Source: Branchiostoma floridae
Taxonomy: Eukaryota > Chordata > Leptocardii > Amphioxiformes > Branchiostomatidae
Direction of reading: 5' to 3'
DNA length: 30,620 bases
NCBI RefSeq assembly: GCF_000003815.2
Contig: NC_049983.1
Location: 29,405,563-29,436,182 of the forward strand
Below the pieces are notes generated by a model, which had not been told where the DNA came from, did no database searches, and saw nothing but the letters and a program-made list of their open reading frames with translations. Of the stretch, positions 10,440 to 21,433 are shown piece after piece (the first letter of the stretch is position 1; each line of letters opens with the position of its first letter). The position numbers and the translations under genes are program-made.

Positions 10440-11205
10440 CCATGTACTCATGGGTTAGCTGTGCCTGTAACCATGGGTTAGCTGGACCTGTACTCATGGG
10501 TTAGCTGTGCCTGTAACCATGGGTTAGCTGGACCTGTAACCATGGGTTAGCTGGACCTGTAATCATGGGTTAGCTGGACCTGTACTCATGGGTTAGCTGG
10601 ACCTGTAACCATGGGTTAGCTGGGCCTGTAACCATGGGTTAGCTGGACCTGTAACCATGGGTTAGCTGGACCTGTAACTATGGGTTAGCTGGGCCTGTAA
10701 CCATGGGTTAGCTGAACCTGTAACTATGGGCTAGCTGGACCTGTAACCATGGGTTAGCTGGTCCTGTAACCATGGGTTAGCTGGACCTGTAACCATGGGT
10801 TAGCTGGACCTGTAACCATGGGTTAGCTGGGCCTGTATCCATGGGTTAGCTGGACCTGTATCCATGGGTTAGCTGGACCTGTAACCATGGGTTAGCTGGG
10901 CCTGTAACCATGGGTTAGCTGGACCTGTACTCATGGGGTACCTGGACCTGTAACCATGGGTTAGCTGGACCTGTAACCATGGGTTAGCTGGGCCTGTATC
11001 CATGGGTTAGCTGGACCTGTATCCATGGGTTAGCTGGACCTGTAACCATGGGTTAGCTGGACCTGTATCCATGGGTTAGCTGGACCTGTAACCATGGGTT
11101 AGCTGGACCTGTAACCATGGGTTAGCTGTGCCTGTAACCATGGGTTAGCTGGACCTGTAACCATGGGTTAGCTGGACCTGTAACCATGGGTTAGCTGGAC
11201 CTGTA
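10440..11205 (+). repeat. 23-bp minisatellite, about 33 copies
   Basis: The unit is CATGGGTTAGCTGGACCTGT plus AAC. Variants are ACTC, ATCC, AATC and ACTA at the end and GGGCC/GTGCC for GGACC. It contains GGGTTA, a single telomere-type hexamer per unit, but is not a telomeric array. Confidence 0.95.
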
Positions 11206-11209
11206 CGTA

Positions 11210-12165
11210 ACCATTGGTCAAAATACCAAATGGTTAGTGAGCGTGGTAACCATAGATGAAAACGTTTAAAATATTCGTAGTTTTTTTTTACTATAACATG
11301 AAATTATGTGAAGCAGGTAGATGTAGATAAACAACTTCATGGTTTATACCAGAAATGTTGCATCTATTCTTGCTATTTCTAGCATTTGTGAAGTGACAGG
11401 TTTCGCGTTTCTTCCCAGATGTGCGTATTGTCGCTGTTTCTCTTTGGTGAAGGGAAAAGGCTAAAATGTAGAAGATTACTGCTTCTACAGGATGCACGTT
11501 TCATGCCTGAACTCCCGTTGGTTCTGTTTTACCGCTGCTAGGATGGAGTGAGTTATGATATCAGATACAGTTGGCCTCAGCTAAACATGTCATCAGGTGA
11601 TTAAACGTTTTAAAGACTACTTTTCCATTAACCAAAAGGAAGAATGATGACATCAATATTAGATGATTAAGATTATTCGACCATAGAAGCTTTGTAGATC
11701 ACGGAAAAATAGTCTACAGTTTTTCTTTTTATCCGACCGCGCATCTTCAGAATCTTGACGACTCAGAATTCTACTCACACTTCACTCCACTTCAGCATCT
11801 AAAAATTAAAACTCATTTGAGTCCAGGGATGGAATTAAGCATCGGCTTGTACAGATGTGCATTTTGCGGCCGGAGACATGAAGAAAACGGTACAAAATAA
11901 ATTTTGAAAGCCCGATGAAAACGCGTAAAAACCCAGCCGGAGCCTAACCTCTGACTGGAGAGTAGCATGTGCAGTTCTATTCTCCCACAATACATACAAA
12001 CTGGGTCGTTGAAATCCTTTATTTCGTGTCAATTGAACCTCTCTTGTACTGCTGTTTGCTTCGACGGACGTCCAAGCGAAAATGTGATCAACAACTAATT
12101 TCATTCTCGAGAGGATATGCGCATTCACTTTTGTGCCAAATTTCAACTCATTTGATTAAAAAATA
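11210..12165. other. Stretch with no recognisable gene
   Basis: Apart from the half MITE end at 11904-11964 nothing is supported. Open frames are short and without recognisable domains on either strand. Confidence 0.5.
11904..11964 (+). mobile_element. Solo right end of the 28113-28323 MITE family
   Basis: TTGAAAGCCCGATGAAAACG...GAGCCTAACCTCTGACTGGAGAGTA matches the right arm of the element at 28250-28323. I could not find the matching left arm upstream. Confidence 0.55.
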
Positions 12166-12166
12166 G

Positions 12167-13200
12167 ATATGTTTATTGCAAGTTCTTGCCCGAGGGCTAA
12201 TTGCAGGTACAAACAACATGTAAAATAAGGAAAATACAAAGGTGCTAGGAACTACATTCTATGACTATATGCTATGCTAGTGTACATTATACTGGTTTTG
12301 TTGGGTATAAAAATAATCTCGCTACAAAACCACCTGTATCAGTTACTTTCTGACTCGTCCGTGTCCATTTGTAAGTTTAAGTACAGGAGCGGCACATTTC
12401 GGTTTCATATGTTTCAAAAATTCTCCGGCTGGCTTCATCCTCCACACCCAGCAAACATGACCTATCCGGGAAATATCAAGCCACGTTTCGCACAAAAGTG
12501 TTGCTATATTTAAGGTAAAGTGGGTCGGCTTGCGAGCTATCTTTGGCGTTAGCAGATCCGCGGGATCGGGGAGATATCTCTTAGAAGGTTTTGAATGTTC
12601 TCTTGCGTAAGGCAGAGTCTGCTACTTACTTAGTACTTACTTATGCTCTTCGTCCCATGTGGGACATAAGGCTGTGATAAGTTTCCTCCACTGAGGCTTT
12701 GAGGCTTTTTTTTCTCACATTTTATTCACAAGTTATAAATTACAAAACATTCAAAGATAATCACTTAAAACTAAACACAATCATTATAGAATATTTACAC
12801 GAGCATTCCCTTACCATATTTTACACACTAGTGTCTTACTATCTACTCCACCATCGACATATGCAGTACTATATACTATAACACATTTACATATTGTTGC
12901 AGGGGCCATTCCCACTGGCTTTTTTTGGCTAGGGTTTGCTTCCTAGGACTTTTTTTACAGGGGTGTTTTATCCCCCCTGGATTTTTTGTGCTAGGGTTTC
13001 TTCCCTAGGACTTCTGTGCAGGGGTGTCATCCCTGGGTTTCTGTGCAGGGTTTTCCTTCCCTGGTTTCAATTTTACACATATCACAAAGTTACAGAAATA
13101 TTACTCAAACATTCCCATTTGAGGCTTTATTTTCATCCATTTGCAGAGAGATACAAACATATTTCAATGCTAGTCTTCCTGGACTTAAAATACACAAGTG
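12167..13200 (-). repeat. Possible retroelement 3' tails in minus orientation
   Basis: GTTTATTGCAAGTTCTTGCC (12171 on), GGCTTTTTTTTCTCACATTT (about 12702) and GAGGCTTTATTTTCATCC (about 13122) each resemble minus-strand AATAAA-type 3' ends with short A/T-rich leaders. CTTCGTCCCATGTGGGACAT (12647-12666) is a partial palindrome. No coding domains are left, so the class is unproven. Confidence 0.3.
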
Positions 13201-13317
13201 ACAACGTTACAGATACAGATACAATACTGGGGCCTGTGCCAGACAACAGTCTGCACATGAAGGTAAAGGCAGAACGTTGGAGGTAGCCGTAGGTACTAGT
13301 GCTGGCAGTCAGTCTAT

Positions 13318-13666
13318 CAGGGCTCTAGCCAGCGTCCGTTTTTCCGTCAATTGACGGAACTTTGCTGCGTGTGACAGAAAAATTTTAAAACCGATCCGTC
13401 AACTTTGACGGACAAAAATCCTTGGTGGAAGCTACAGGCGGCTTGGTTACGCTGTCCACGGCCGTAAAAGCGACACACTGTTTGTTTTGCTATTGTTATG
13501 ATTGTTGACAATGTGTGTCGGCGCCCTTTCGCATACGATAATCTCATTAAAAACCTGTTTTCAAGGTCTCAGTTCAGTGTCTCTAACTCCTGGAATAGTG
13601 TTTTCGTGGTTTCGCGACAATGGGAGTTGGCTGACGGAAAAAAAATTCTAGCTTTTTAGAGCCCTG
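13318..13666. mobile_element. 349-bp non-autonomous hAT-type element with 8-bp target site duplication
   Basis: The left end is CAGGGCTCTAGCCAGCGTCC and the right end ...CTAGCTTTTTAGAGCCCTG, an imperfect inverted repeat that continues inward (TTTTTCCGTCAA versus CTGACGGAAAAA). A perfect 8-bp direct repeat CAGTCTAT flanks it at 13310-13317 and 13667-13674. CAGGG termini and an 8-bp duplication are diagnostic of hAT. No transposase is encoded. Confidence 0.85.
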
Positions 13667-13802
13667 CAGTCTATGCAGACTCTGGAACTACGTAAGGACA
13701 ATGATATTGTAGACTATAATACAAAATACATAAACTTAATGATGCAACTTGGAAATTATTAAGGTAAAATCCAAAGATCGATTCGAGGGGCTTGTTTTCC
13801 GA

Positions 13803-14058
13803 TGGGCGCATGCCGTCGGTGGGCGCATGCCGTCGGTGGGCGCATGGCGTCGGTGGGCGCATGCCGTCGGTGGGCGCATGCCGTCGGTGGGCGCATGCCG
13901 TCGGTGGGCGCATGCCGTCGGTGGGCGCATGCCGTCGGTGGGCGCATGCCGTCGGTGGGCGCATGCCGTCGGTGGGCGCATGCCGTCGGTGGGCGCATGC
14001 CGTCGGTGGGCGCATGCCGTCGGTGGGCGCATGCCGTCGGTGGGCGCATGCCGTCGGT
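13803..14058 (+). repeat. 17-bp GC-rich minisatellite, 15 copies
   Basis: GGGCGCATGCCGTCGGT is repeated almost without change; one copy has CATGGCG. Because 17 is not a multiple of three and the unit has no stop, several frames on both strands stay open for 90-175 codons, which does not indicate protein. Confidence 0.97.
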
Positions 14059-14104
14059 GTCTTCTTAGCCTTAGTACTTCTCATAAATAAACCGGTATTT
14101 AATG

Positions 14105-15512
14105 ATGATTGGTTTATTGGTTTATTTGAAAATTGAGGATACCTGGCAGCCAAAGGCTGAATTGCGTATCTTCTTACAGGGATCACAATAACAATCATTT
14201 AACATTATACATAAATCTCAAAAACAAACACTTCGAATTGAACGTACAGTACTAAATGTGGAGGAAACGAGTAAACTGCAGTTTTGAAATTCTGTCGTTA
14301 CAGATAAAATCAATTATAAATATATCTCTGCTATCTGTCAATTAGCTATAGCTATAAACGTCATTTCCTGATAGCAAAAGTATCGTATCACACAAATAGG
14401 AAATATATTGCTCTTGAAGCCGTACTAATTACTTTACATCGTCGTTGAGAAGTCGGACCAAGTAGGGTATAGGGGAGTCCCTGTATCTATTTGTTCTACA
14501 TTTAACCACTCTGAGTTTGTTAGAGTTTATGGTGTTTCGTCCATGGAGCTGACCTGTCTTCTGTGGGAGCATGTCTGGGCCCAGTTTCATTGCGAATTTT
14601 CTGCATAAGTCCTCGCGTCTTTGTTGCAGTGTTTGAAGGCCGGCGCGCTCCAGTGCAGCTTCGTAGAACGTGTACTGTCCACCCAAGATGGTACGGAGAG
14701 CTCTCTTCTGGATTCTTTCCAACCGTGCAGTGTGTTCCTTGGTGAGTCCGGGATGCCATACAGGCACGCAGTATTCTACTACTGGTCTGACATAGGATAT
14801 GGATACTTGGAGCCAATCATCCACCGTAATGTTGAACTTTTTCAGACTTCTAACCATGAAGAGTCTTCCGTTGGCTTTGGAGATCATTTGTTATACATGC
14901 GTATCCCGTTTTAAGTTTGACTGTAACCATATTCCCAAAAGACACGAGACTACCACGATCTCCAGCGGAGTGTCATTGATTTTGAGAACTGGAGGGGCAG
15001 GCGGAAGCTTCATAAGTGAGAAAATCATAACCTTGCACTTGTCTGCATTCAACAGCATGCGGTTTTGACTGGCCCACTGATCAAAGTCATTGAGCTCTTC
15101 CTGCATGATAGATGGCGCATCATGTTGTCGCGTCTCTGCCAACGACAGGTCGTCAACAAATTTCCACTCACTAAGGGGAGACTCTCTAACAGCGTCATCG
15201 AACACAGCCAGGAAAATAATGGGCCCAAGTAGTGTTCCCTGAGGTACTGAACAGGACAGCGTCTGCCACGTAGAGAGCTCATGTCGATACCTGACGCGTT
15301 GACGGCGGTTGAGCAGAAAGTTAGCTATCCAAGGTGTCAGACATGGTCGTGCACCAAGCTGTAGTAATTTGGAAATAGCAATGTTATGATCGATCCGGTC
15401 GAATGCCTTTGAAAAATCCGTCATGACAAGTGTAGTGATGTTGCCCAATCTATCAGAGTTTCTCGCCACGTAGTCTGCATTATTTACATAATTATCCCCT
15501 CATGCAGGTTTT
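14105..15512 (-). pseudogene. 5'-truncated non-LTR retrotransposon reverse transcriptase (CR1/L2/jockey group)
   Basis: Reading leftward from about 15512, one frame shows TDFSKAFDRIDH (block A), SVPQGTLLGPIIF (block B), KFVDDLSLAE (the catalytic xxDD block with FVDD) and LNADKCKVM, then the C-terminal region with SYVRPVVEYCVPVWHPGLT and RIQKRALRTILG, ending at TAA near 14429. A single in-frame TAA (14888-14890) splits it just before QMISKANGRL; otherwise the frame is intact for about 345 codons. A TGA upstream marks where homology stops, so the endonuclease and N-terminal fingers are missing. The 3' UTR continues to about 14105, with AATAAACC repeats as the tail. Confidence 0.85.
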
Positions 15513-15514
15513 AT

Positions 15515-17000
15515 ATGGTTTCCTGTCGTGTTGTGATGTCCGCGGACTGACCCTTCAGATTTGCAGTAATTACATCAGAGAAACCACAGATCAGACGAGC
15601 TTCGTAATGGCGTTATCGATCATACAAACAAGCTTTAATCTTACAAAAATATTCCTGAAATTTCGGTCCGTTCGCTGCGAACGTTCTCATAATCAATTAA
15701 TACTCCTTCTTACATGTAATTGCAAGACTTTTTGTACCAGGACTCCAAAGCTGGTCATTTGCTTCCAATTGTGCGAGCTTCTGGCTTCAAAGTAAACGAT
15801 CAATAAATGGCATCAAAGCTTTCATCATCACAGTCTTTTTCGTCCGCTCTGTTAGCAACAAGGCCAGCAAGACGTCTGCAGGGCTTTACGCCTGTCCCAC
15901 AGATCTAGAACTCCGCTGTCGGTACGGTTCTGTCTCTTTCTTCTCCCCCATGTATGTTTATGTGTTTTTTTGCTGTGTGTCCCTGTTTTTTTTGCTATGT
16001 GTATAAAGATTTCCAATGAATTGTGACACTTATAAATACACACAGCTAACGCATACGGTCCTGAGCTCGCTCGGGACTAACTCTGCCCCTAACGAGCAGG
16101 ATCCACCTTACTATTCTTGCGTCAGGATGTTTCCGGGGACAAACAGAAAGTCACTTTTCTCTAACAACCACAGATTTCGCCTGAATGCACCAGAAGCCTT
16201 CCCTAAGCCGTCAATTTGTAGGTCTGTATCAGTCCTTCTCAGAGCCTCCGTACAGATGGGAGGTCAGATGAAGCCTGCTATTTCTGACACAGTTTCCAGC
16301 AAACCTCATTCTTCTGACACTTATCTCAGCTATCCGTCTGGGGAAGAATGAATATTCTCCAACAGAGGTTTGGTTACGCAATCGCCGCAGGAGAAGAAAA
16401 AAAGCGTACGGTTCTCAGTAGAAAGCCATAAAACACGTGAAAGAGTTGGTATCGCGGCTCAGCTTGGAGGGTGCTGAAAGCGCACAGCTCGGCCAGCCCC
16501 GTGCGCACATCGCACACTCTAGGATGGCAGGCAGTTGTCTGCTGTTGTTTTTTATTTACGTCAGATACATCACCAGACACGTCTATAAGAGCGATCCAAA
16601 TGTTTTGGTTTACAGTGTTATATTGTGATGTCAGACGCTTGTTCACATATGACATGACAGGTTTCAGGGAACGTTTCCAAGAGGGAAGCAATCACGGGAA
16701 GCATGTTCCATAAAGATGTAGTTCCGGGAAACATTTAGTTCCGGGAATGAAGCTTTCCGCGTGGAACAGCTCCCTGAGAGGTGGATTATTGGATCATGGA
16801 GGAAGAAAGAGGGACTTGCGTCCATGGAAGTTCTTGCTGAGAAAGTTCTGAGTAGCTGAGTTCTGCCGAGCACTGGCCGTGGGCTGGCAGTCACTGCGCT
16901 TGCTAAGAAGGTAATGATACCACTTCGCTGGCTTCTACTGCAGTACACCATGGATGAAGATTGGGCAATGTGCCGCTTTAGGTAATCACTGGCCTCACCG
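15515..17000. other. Stretch with no recognisable gene
   Basis: Several open frames of 60-122 codons exist (for example 16016-16351 + and 17032-16664 -), without recognisable domains. No tandem arrays or foldback elements were found. Confidence 0.5.
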
Positions 17001-17039
17001 GCAGGAGTTGTAGGATAAGGAAGCACGACCAAGTCTTTC

Positions 17040-17136
17040 GGTCAGGACCGCAGCCAGTTCTTACCTTCCTCCGGGCAATTCTAATGTTGGATAGTTCTGT
17101 TACAGACGGTCACCGAAACGTCGGTCCTGAATAAAA
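17040..17136 (+). mobile_element. Degenerate hammerhead-like tail of a retroelement
   Basis: GGTCACCGAAACGTCGGTCC then TGAATAAAA resembles the 1160-1190 hairpin (paired GGT/ACC, GAAAC, GTC) followed by AATAAA at 17130-17135. The CTGANGA box is lost. It probably derives from the same broad element class as 914-1240. Confidence 0.35.
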
Positions 17137-17139
17137 CAC

Positions 17140-18415
17140 GCGGCTGTGCACAGAACTTTGTTCTCCGTTGCCTGTCACCAACCTGACGAAACTGTGGTGT
17201 GGTTTGGAGGTGGGTGATGGGGACTCCCCATTGTTAAGTAACGCCGTAGTGTGGGAGAATTCCTAACATATGATTTCTGTCGATCGAGTCCAATGCTTTA
17301 AAGTTATATCAAAACTCTTCTATCCGGGGAAAGTTTGGCACTGAGAATCTCGTCACCAAACGGCCAAGACGAAAGAACACGCGTGAAGGTCTTTGAAACA
17401 TCATGAAAACTGTTTTAGAATGTTATATATACACTCACCCAAATCCGATGTGCGCACTGACTGAGGATTTAACATCTTACCACGCACCGGGCGAAGCTGC
17501 CTGGAGATCCAAACAAGGAGATTCAAATAAATCAAACGAAATCAAAGCTCAGTAAACAGCACGTATGCCGAACTTTACAGGCGCTTCGATCTAAGAAACG
17601 GTCTCCTGTGTAAATCTTGTTGTTTGACAGTTTGACACATATGTGGGTAGAGAGTTGTAGACAACGCCAATGCTTTGACTTCGCACACACCCCTCTGACG
17701 GGGACGCTGTTGTTGTCAGCGATAGCGCGAAAAGAGGCATTGATCCCGGGATTGATCCATTTCCTTCAGAAGTAGGCCCAGGAGACAGACGTGCAAACAA
17801 AGTGTAACAATGAACACGTCATAGAACCAGCACGTAACCACCAGCCTGACGTACGCTACGTACGCAGTCGTACGCTACTCTAAAACTTACGAACACATCT
17901 CTTCGCCAAATAATCATGCCTTTGTTCCAGACTTTAAGGTATCATTCATGTATTTCTTTTTGCCACCCCTACCCATGTACTAAAAATAAATACCATGGAA
18001 ATCCATCCGCAACATCTCGAGTTATCATGTTCACAGAGAAACGTACGTACAACACCGTAGGTAAGAGCCAGGTAAACCATTTTCGCACTTGACTTTTCTC
18101 TTTACAACCGCCAAACACCAGTCAAATATCGTGAAGATTCTCCAGCAGCTTCTTGAGTTATGCTGTCCACAAACAAGCGCACAAAAAATACAAAGCTGAT
18201 TGCAGTACCGTAGAAAAACTCATAAAGTTCCATTCACAATTTCTCGAATTAACGTTATATGCTGTCGAGCTACACATAGAGTTTTATACCCATCACTCCG
18301 ATGGACAGCCACTCATAATCGAGTGTGGCAAGTCTATACGGTTTGCTGTCCTGTTTTGACGGGCCTTCCTCGCCTTTCACTCTATGAAATAACCGCAAAC
18401 ATACTCTTCTTGGCG
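17140..18415. other. Stretch with no recognisable gene
   Basis: Nothing beyond a short GTACGCTACGTACGC self-complementary cluster near 17850-17876 was noted. Confidence 0.5.
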
Positions 18416-18419
18416 AAGA

Positions 18420-18861
18420 TACAGTTGCATGCAAAATTATTCAACCCCCTTCACATGTTTCCTATTTTGGCAAGATAAGAAACATTACAACTGCAAACTA
18501 GTACCAAATCATATGACTTGTGAACACCTACTTTATTACAATTCATTACGAGAGCAATAGTCAAGATTTTATTGCATAGTTCATCCAAATATGCAAATTT
18601 CCTAGAAAAAGCAGTTTGCAAAAGTATTCAACCCCCTGCAAGGATGTGTCTTTAGGTCTGTGTGCAGCACCCCTTAGCTGCAACTACCTACTGCAGGCAG
18701 GACGATAGCCTATCACAAGGGGGTTGAATAATTTTGCAACCTGCTTTTTCTACAAAATTTGCATTTTTGGATGAAATTTGAAATAAAATCTTGGCTTTTG
18801 TTCTTGTTTCAGATTGGTATAAACTAGTTGTTCATCAGTCATATGATTTGGTACTAGTTTA
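18420..18861. mobile_element. Inverted-repeat element with Tc1/mariner-like TIR sequence
   Basis: CAGTTGCATGCAAAATTATT then CAACCCCCTTC at 18422 resembles Tc1/mariner ends in chordates and is preceded by TA. Inside, arms at 18495-18640 and about 18719-18860 are inverted copies (AAACTAGTACCAAATCATATG against CATATGATTTGGTACTAGTTT; TATTCAACCCCC against GGGGGTTGAATA). It is a foldback derivative without transposase; the matching outer right end was not found. Confidence 0.6.
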
Positions 18862-18951
18862 GTCCGGATGCGATGGTATCATAATGCCCCATGCAAGGCC
18901 GGATTCGGACAAGTTTGGCGATGATAATGGTTTAAACAAGTCCGAATTTGG

Positions 18952-19092
18952 ACCTGTACCTACACCTGTACCTGTACATGTACCTGTACCTGCACCTGTA
19001 CCTGTACCTACACCTGTACATGTACCTGTTCCTGCACCTGTACCTGCACCTGTACCTGTACCTGTACCTATACCAGTGTACCTGTACCTGTA
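18952..19092 (+). repeat. (CCTGTA)n-like hexamer repeat
   Basis: Interspersed CCTGTA, CCTACA, CATGTA and CCTGCA hexamers; the Pro-Val and Arg-Tyr ORFs across it are by-products. Confidence 0.92.
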
Positions 19093-19188
19093 ATGTACTT
19101 AAGTGGCACCTCTTATGAATATGAGGATGAACTGAACTGAACTGACATATCTCAGGCAGACAGTGTTTGACGACTGCCTTCGGTTGGC

Positions 19189-19411
19189 GGTAAAAGTTAC
19201 TGCCGGTAAAAGGCAAAAGTTACTGCCGGTAAAAGGTAAAAGTTACTGCCGGTAAAAGGTAAAAGTTACTGCCGGTAAAAGGTAAAAGTTACTGCCGGTA
19301 AAAGGTAAAAGTTACTGCCGGTAAAAGGTAAAAGTTACTGCCGTTAAAAGGTAAAAGTTACTGCCGGTAAAAGGTAAACGTTACTGCCGGTAAAAGGTAA
19401 AAGTTACTGCC
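19189..19411 (+). repeat. 23-bp minisatellite, about 10 copies
   Basis: The unit is GGTAAAAGTTACTGCCGGTA plus AAA. It ends about 350 bases upstream of the putative TATA box at 19763. Confidence 0.93.
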
Positions 19412-19762
19412 ACGTTCAGGAAACAGAAAAAAGGTGGCATTTAATCAAAGGAAGCTCCGAAGGTGGCTGCGTGTATTTTTACCTGAGACTTGACAAAAGT
19501 TTGACGCGCCCGTGTTAGCTCGCCGCGACCATGAATTTTTCATGCGGCGGTAAGTATTGCGTTAAAAGGTGTGGAGGCAGGAAGCGGGCGCGCGTGCCTA
19601 CGTTACTGACCTTTAGCGCGATCTAATACAGGCTTAACGCTTATTCCTTTCCAATCCAGTTACGGCCATTAAAGGCTTAAAACGGAACCTCATGTTTGTG
19701 TCGCTCTGGACCTTTCAATTGCCCCAAAAGGTTGGCTTTGACGCGCTGATCCGCGGAAAGTG

Positions 19763-19853
19763 TATAAAAGAGAGGAAATGAAGAGTTCTCAGTTATAGAC
19801 TGGCTCAGCCGGCCCGACAGCGTCTTCGGCGTGAAGAGTACGTGCCTTAAGGT
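19763..19853 (+). promoter_or_regulatory. Putative TATA promoter, initiator and 61-nt non-coding first exon
   Basis: TATAAAAG at 19763-19770 lies 28 bases before the A (19791) of a TCAGTT initiator, which is the expected spacing. From there 61 bases lead to TTAAG|GTAGGT, a strong donor with GT at 19852-19853. No other plausible first exon is seen on + between here and 26065, so I infer that this is the TRH gene's 5' exon, joined to 26066 across about 6.2 kb. It contains no ATG. It could belong to another gene or be a chance match. Confidence 0.45.
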
Positions 19854-20093
19854 AGGTCTGGTGCGGAAAGGTTCGGCGTAATGTGGGGAATCATGGAGGG
19901 TGTTAGTAGGTAATGCGGCGGGATTGTCGTGTATGCCGCGGTTTTAATGCTGACATTGCAATCATCTAACATGGCTCCTTAGGTTGTCCTACTTGCCGTA
20001 GATTTACTTAAGTCAAGTCAGAGCATTTCCTCCTGTGTGGCTACTATAATGCATACTTTAACAGATGTGCGGCCTGACTTGAGTTGTCCTGAG

Positions 20094-20160
20094 TTATGTA
20101 CACTGAGTACAGTCTCAGTGAGAGTTATGTACACTGAGTACAGTCTCAGTGAGAGTTATA
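20094..20160 (+). repeat. 31-bp direct repeat pair related to the large downstream array
   Basis: GAGTTATGTACACTGAGTAC then AGTCTCAGTGA occurs twice. It is a diverged form of the unit at 21434-22672. Confidence 0.85.
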
Positions 20161-20179
20161 TAGAGGGCCTGCATGCCTT

Positions 20180-20352
20180 TTTCCGTTAAGCGTTACGAGC
20201 CATTTTAATTCACCGTTAATCGTTACCGACCCGTTTTAGTTCAACGTTAATCGTTATCGGTATATTCTTCGTGAAGCGTTATTGGTCGTTTTAATTCAAC
20301 GTTAATCGTTATTTGTTATCCCGAATTCCCCGTTAAGCGTTACCAAGAAATT
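20180..20352 (+). repeat. Degenerate CGTTAA(G/T)CGTTA repeats
   Basis: About five copies of TTCA(C/A)CGTTAATCGTTA with TTTTAATT/TTTTAGTT spacers. The same motif recurs at 21318-21403. Confidence 0.75.
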
Positions 20353-20389
20353 CTTCGTAGCAAGTCACGAAGTCAAATGCCAGATGGAG

Positions 20390-21070
20390 TCCCTGAAAAT
20401 GCGGGAAATGACGTTTCAAAGGGTCCAGATTCCAAACATTTCCCGGTCTCCCGGCCTTCGGCACTGGACATGGTAAAAATATGTTGCGAAAGCGTCGCCC
20501 TCAAAAACCTATTCACTCATACAGATTTTAGTGTTAAATTTAGCTTAGTTTCCAGGTAAAATGTACTCCTCGGATGCATAAAATGAGGTTTCTCCGGACC
20601 TCCCTTCGGTTCGGCTTGCGCCTTTGGCGCTCACGACGACATGGCGAAAATATGTTGGGGCGTGGTTCGTCGCACCAAAAGACTTTTCTCTTTAATAAAA
20701 CCTTAATGTCATTTGATTTAGCTTCCTCTGCCAGCAAATTTTTGTCCTTCAAAATGCAGGAAGTGGCGCCTCAGACGGTCCAGATTTTGAAATTTCCCCG
20801 GACTTATTTTGTAACGTTTCGTGCCTTCCGAGCTGAAATGGTCAAAAATATGTCGGGGGTGGAGGTCAAAGCTATATAACCATGTGTTATTCTGATGAAA
20901 AATGCCATTAAGCCAGCGTCGGAGAAATTTGCCCCAAAACGCAGGAAATAGCATTTCATAGGGTCGTGATTTAAAAAATTTCCCGGGGGGAGCATGGCCC
21001 CGGACCCCCTCTTAGTAGGATGCGTCGCGCCTTCGGCGCTCCATGTGCTGAAAATTTTGTCAGCAATAGG
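20390..21070 (+). repeat. Three degenerate tandem copies of an element of about 200-350 bp
   Basis: Copies open with AAATGC(G/A)GGAAATGACG-like sequence at about 20396, 20753 and 20938, continue with a TCCAGATT...AATTTCCC segment, a GCGCCTTCGGCGCTC palindrome (around 20620 and 21027) and a CATGGTAAAAATATGT segment. I do not recognise a class. The open frames are short. Confidence 0.6.
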
Positions 21071-21317
21071 CCTCCCCCCACCCCATAAGAAACTTGCTGT
21101 CGCCGCCTCTGTAGCGAGAACACTGTCCCCAGGTGTCATTGACGCAGCGGACATTGTCCCTGTCATTCACTCGGGTTCTTGGCACCTTTTCCTTCTCACA
21201 ATGTCATTAGTCAACGATTTTCACCCATTGAGATACGCTATTATAAATCTAGCGTAAATCTAGCGTTGTAGAAATAGGAATGCGCGTCAATGTTACAATT
21301 GTGCTTTGTAACCCCTC

Positions 21318-21403
21318 CTGAATTCACCGTTAAGCGTTACCGGGCCTCCTGAATTCACCGTTAAGCGTTACCGGGCCTCCAGAATTCACAGTTAACCGTT
21401 ACC
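21318..21403 (+). repeat. CGTTAAGCGTTACC repeats, about three copies of 31 bp
   Basis: GAATTCACCGTTAAGCGTTA then CCGGGCCTCCT is repeated, the third copy diverged. A C tract follows at about 21409-21421. Confidence 0.85.
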
Positions 21404-21433
21404 AAGACACCCCCCCCCCCCATGCAGACCGTC

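Noticed and set aside
10440-11205. Interstitial telomeric repeat because of GGGTTA in each unit
   Set aside because: The hexamer appears once per 23-bp unit and is never in tandem.
13671-14198. 175-codon minus-strand ORF with RPPTACAHRRHAPTDG repeats
   Set aside because: It is generated by the 17-bp array, and equivalent ORFs occur in other frames and on the other strand.
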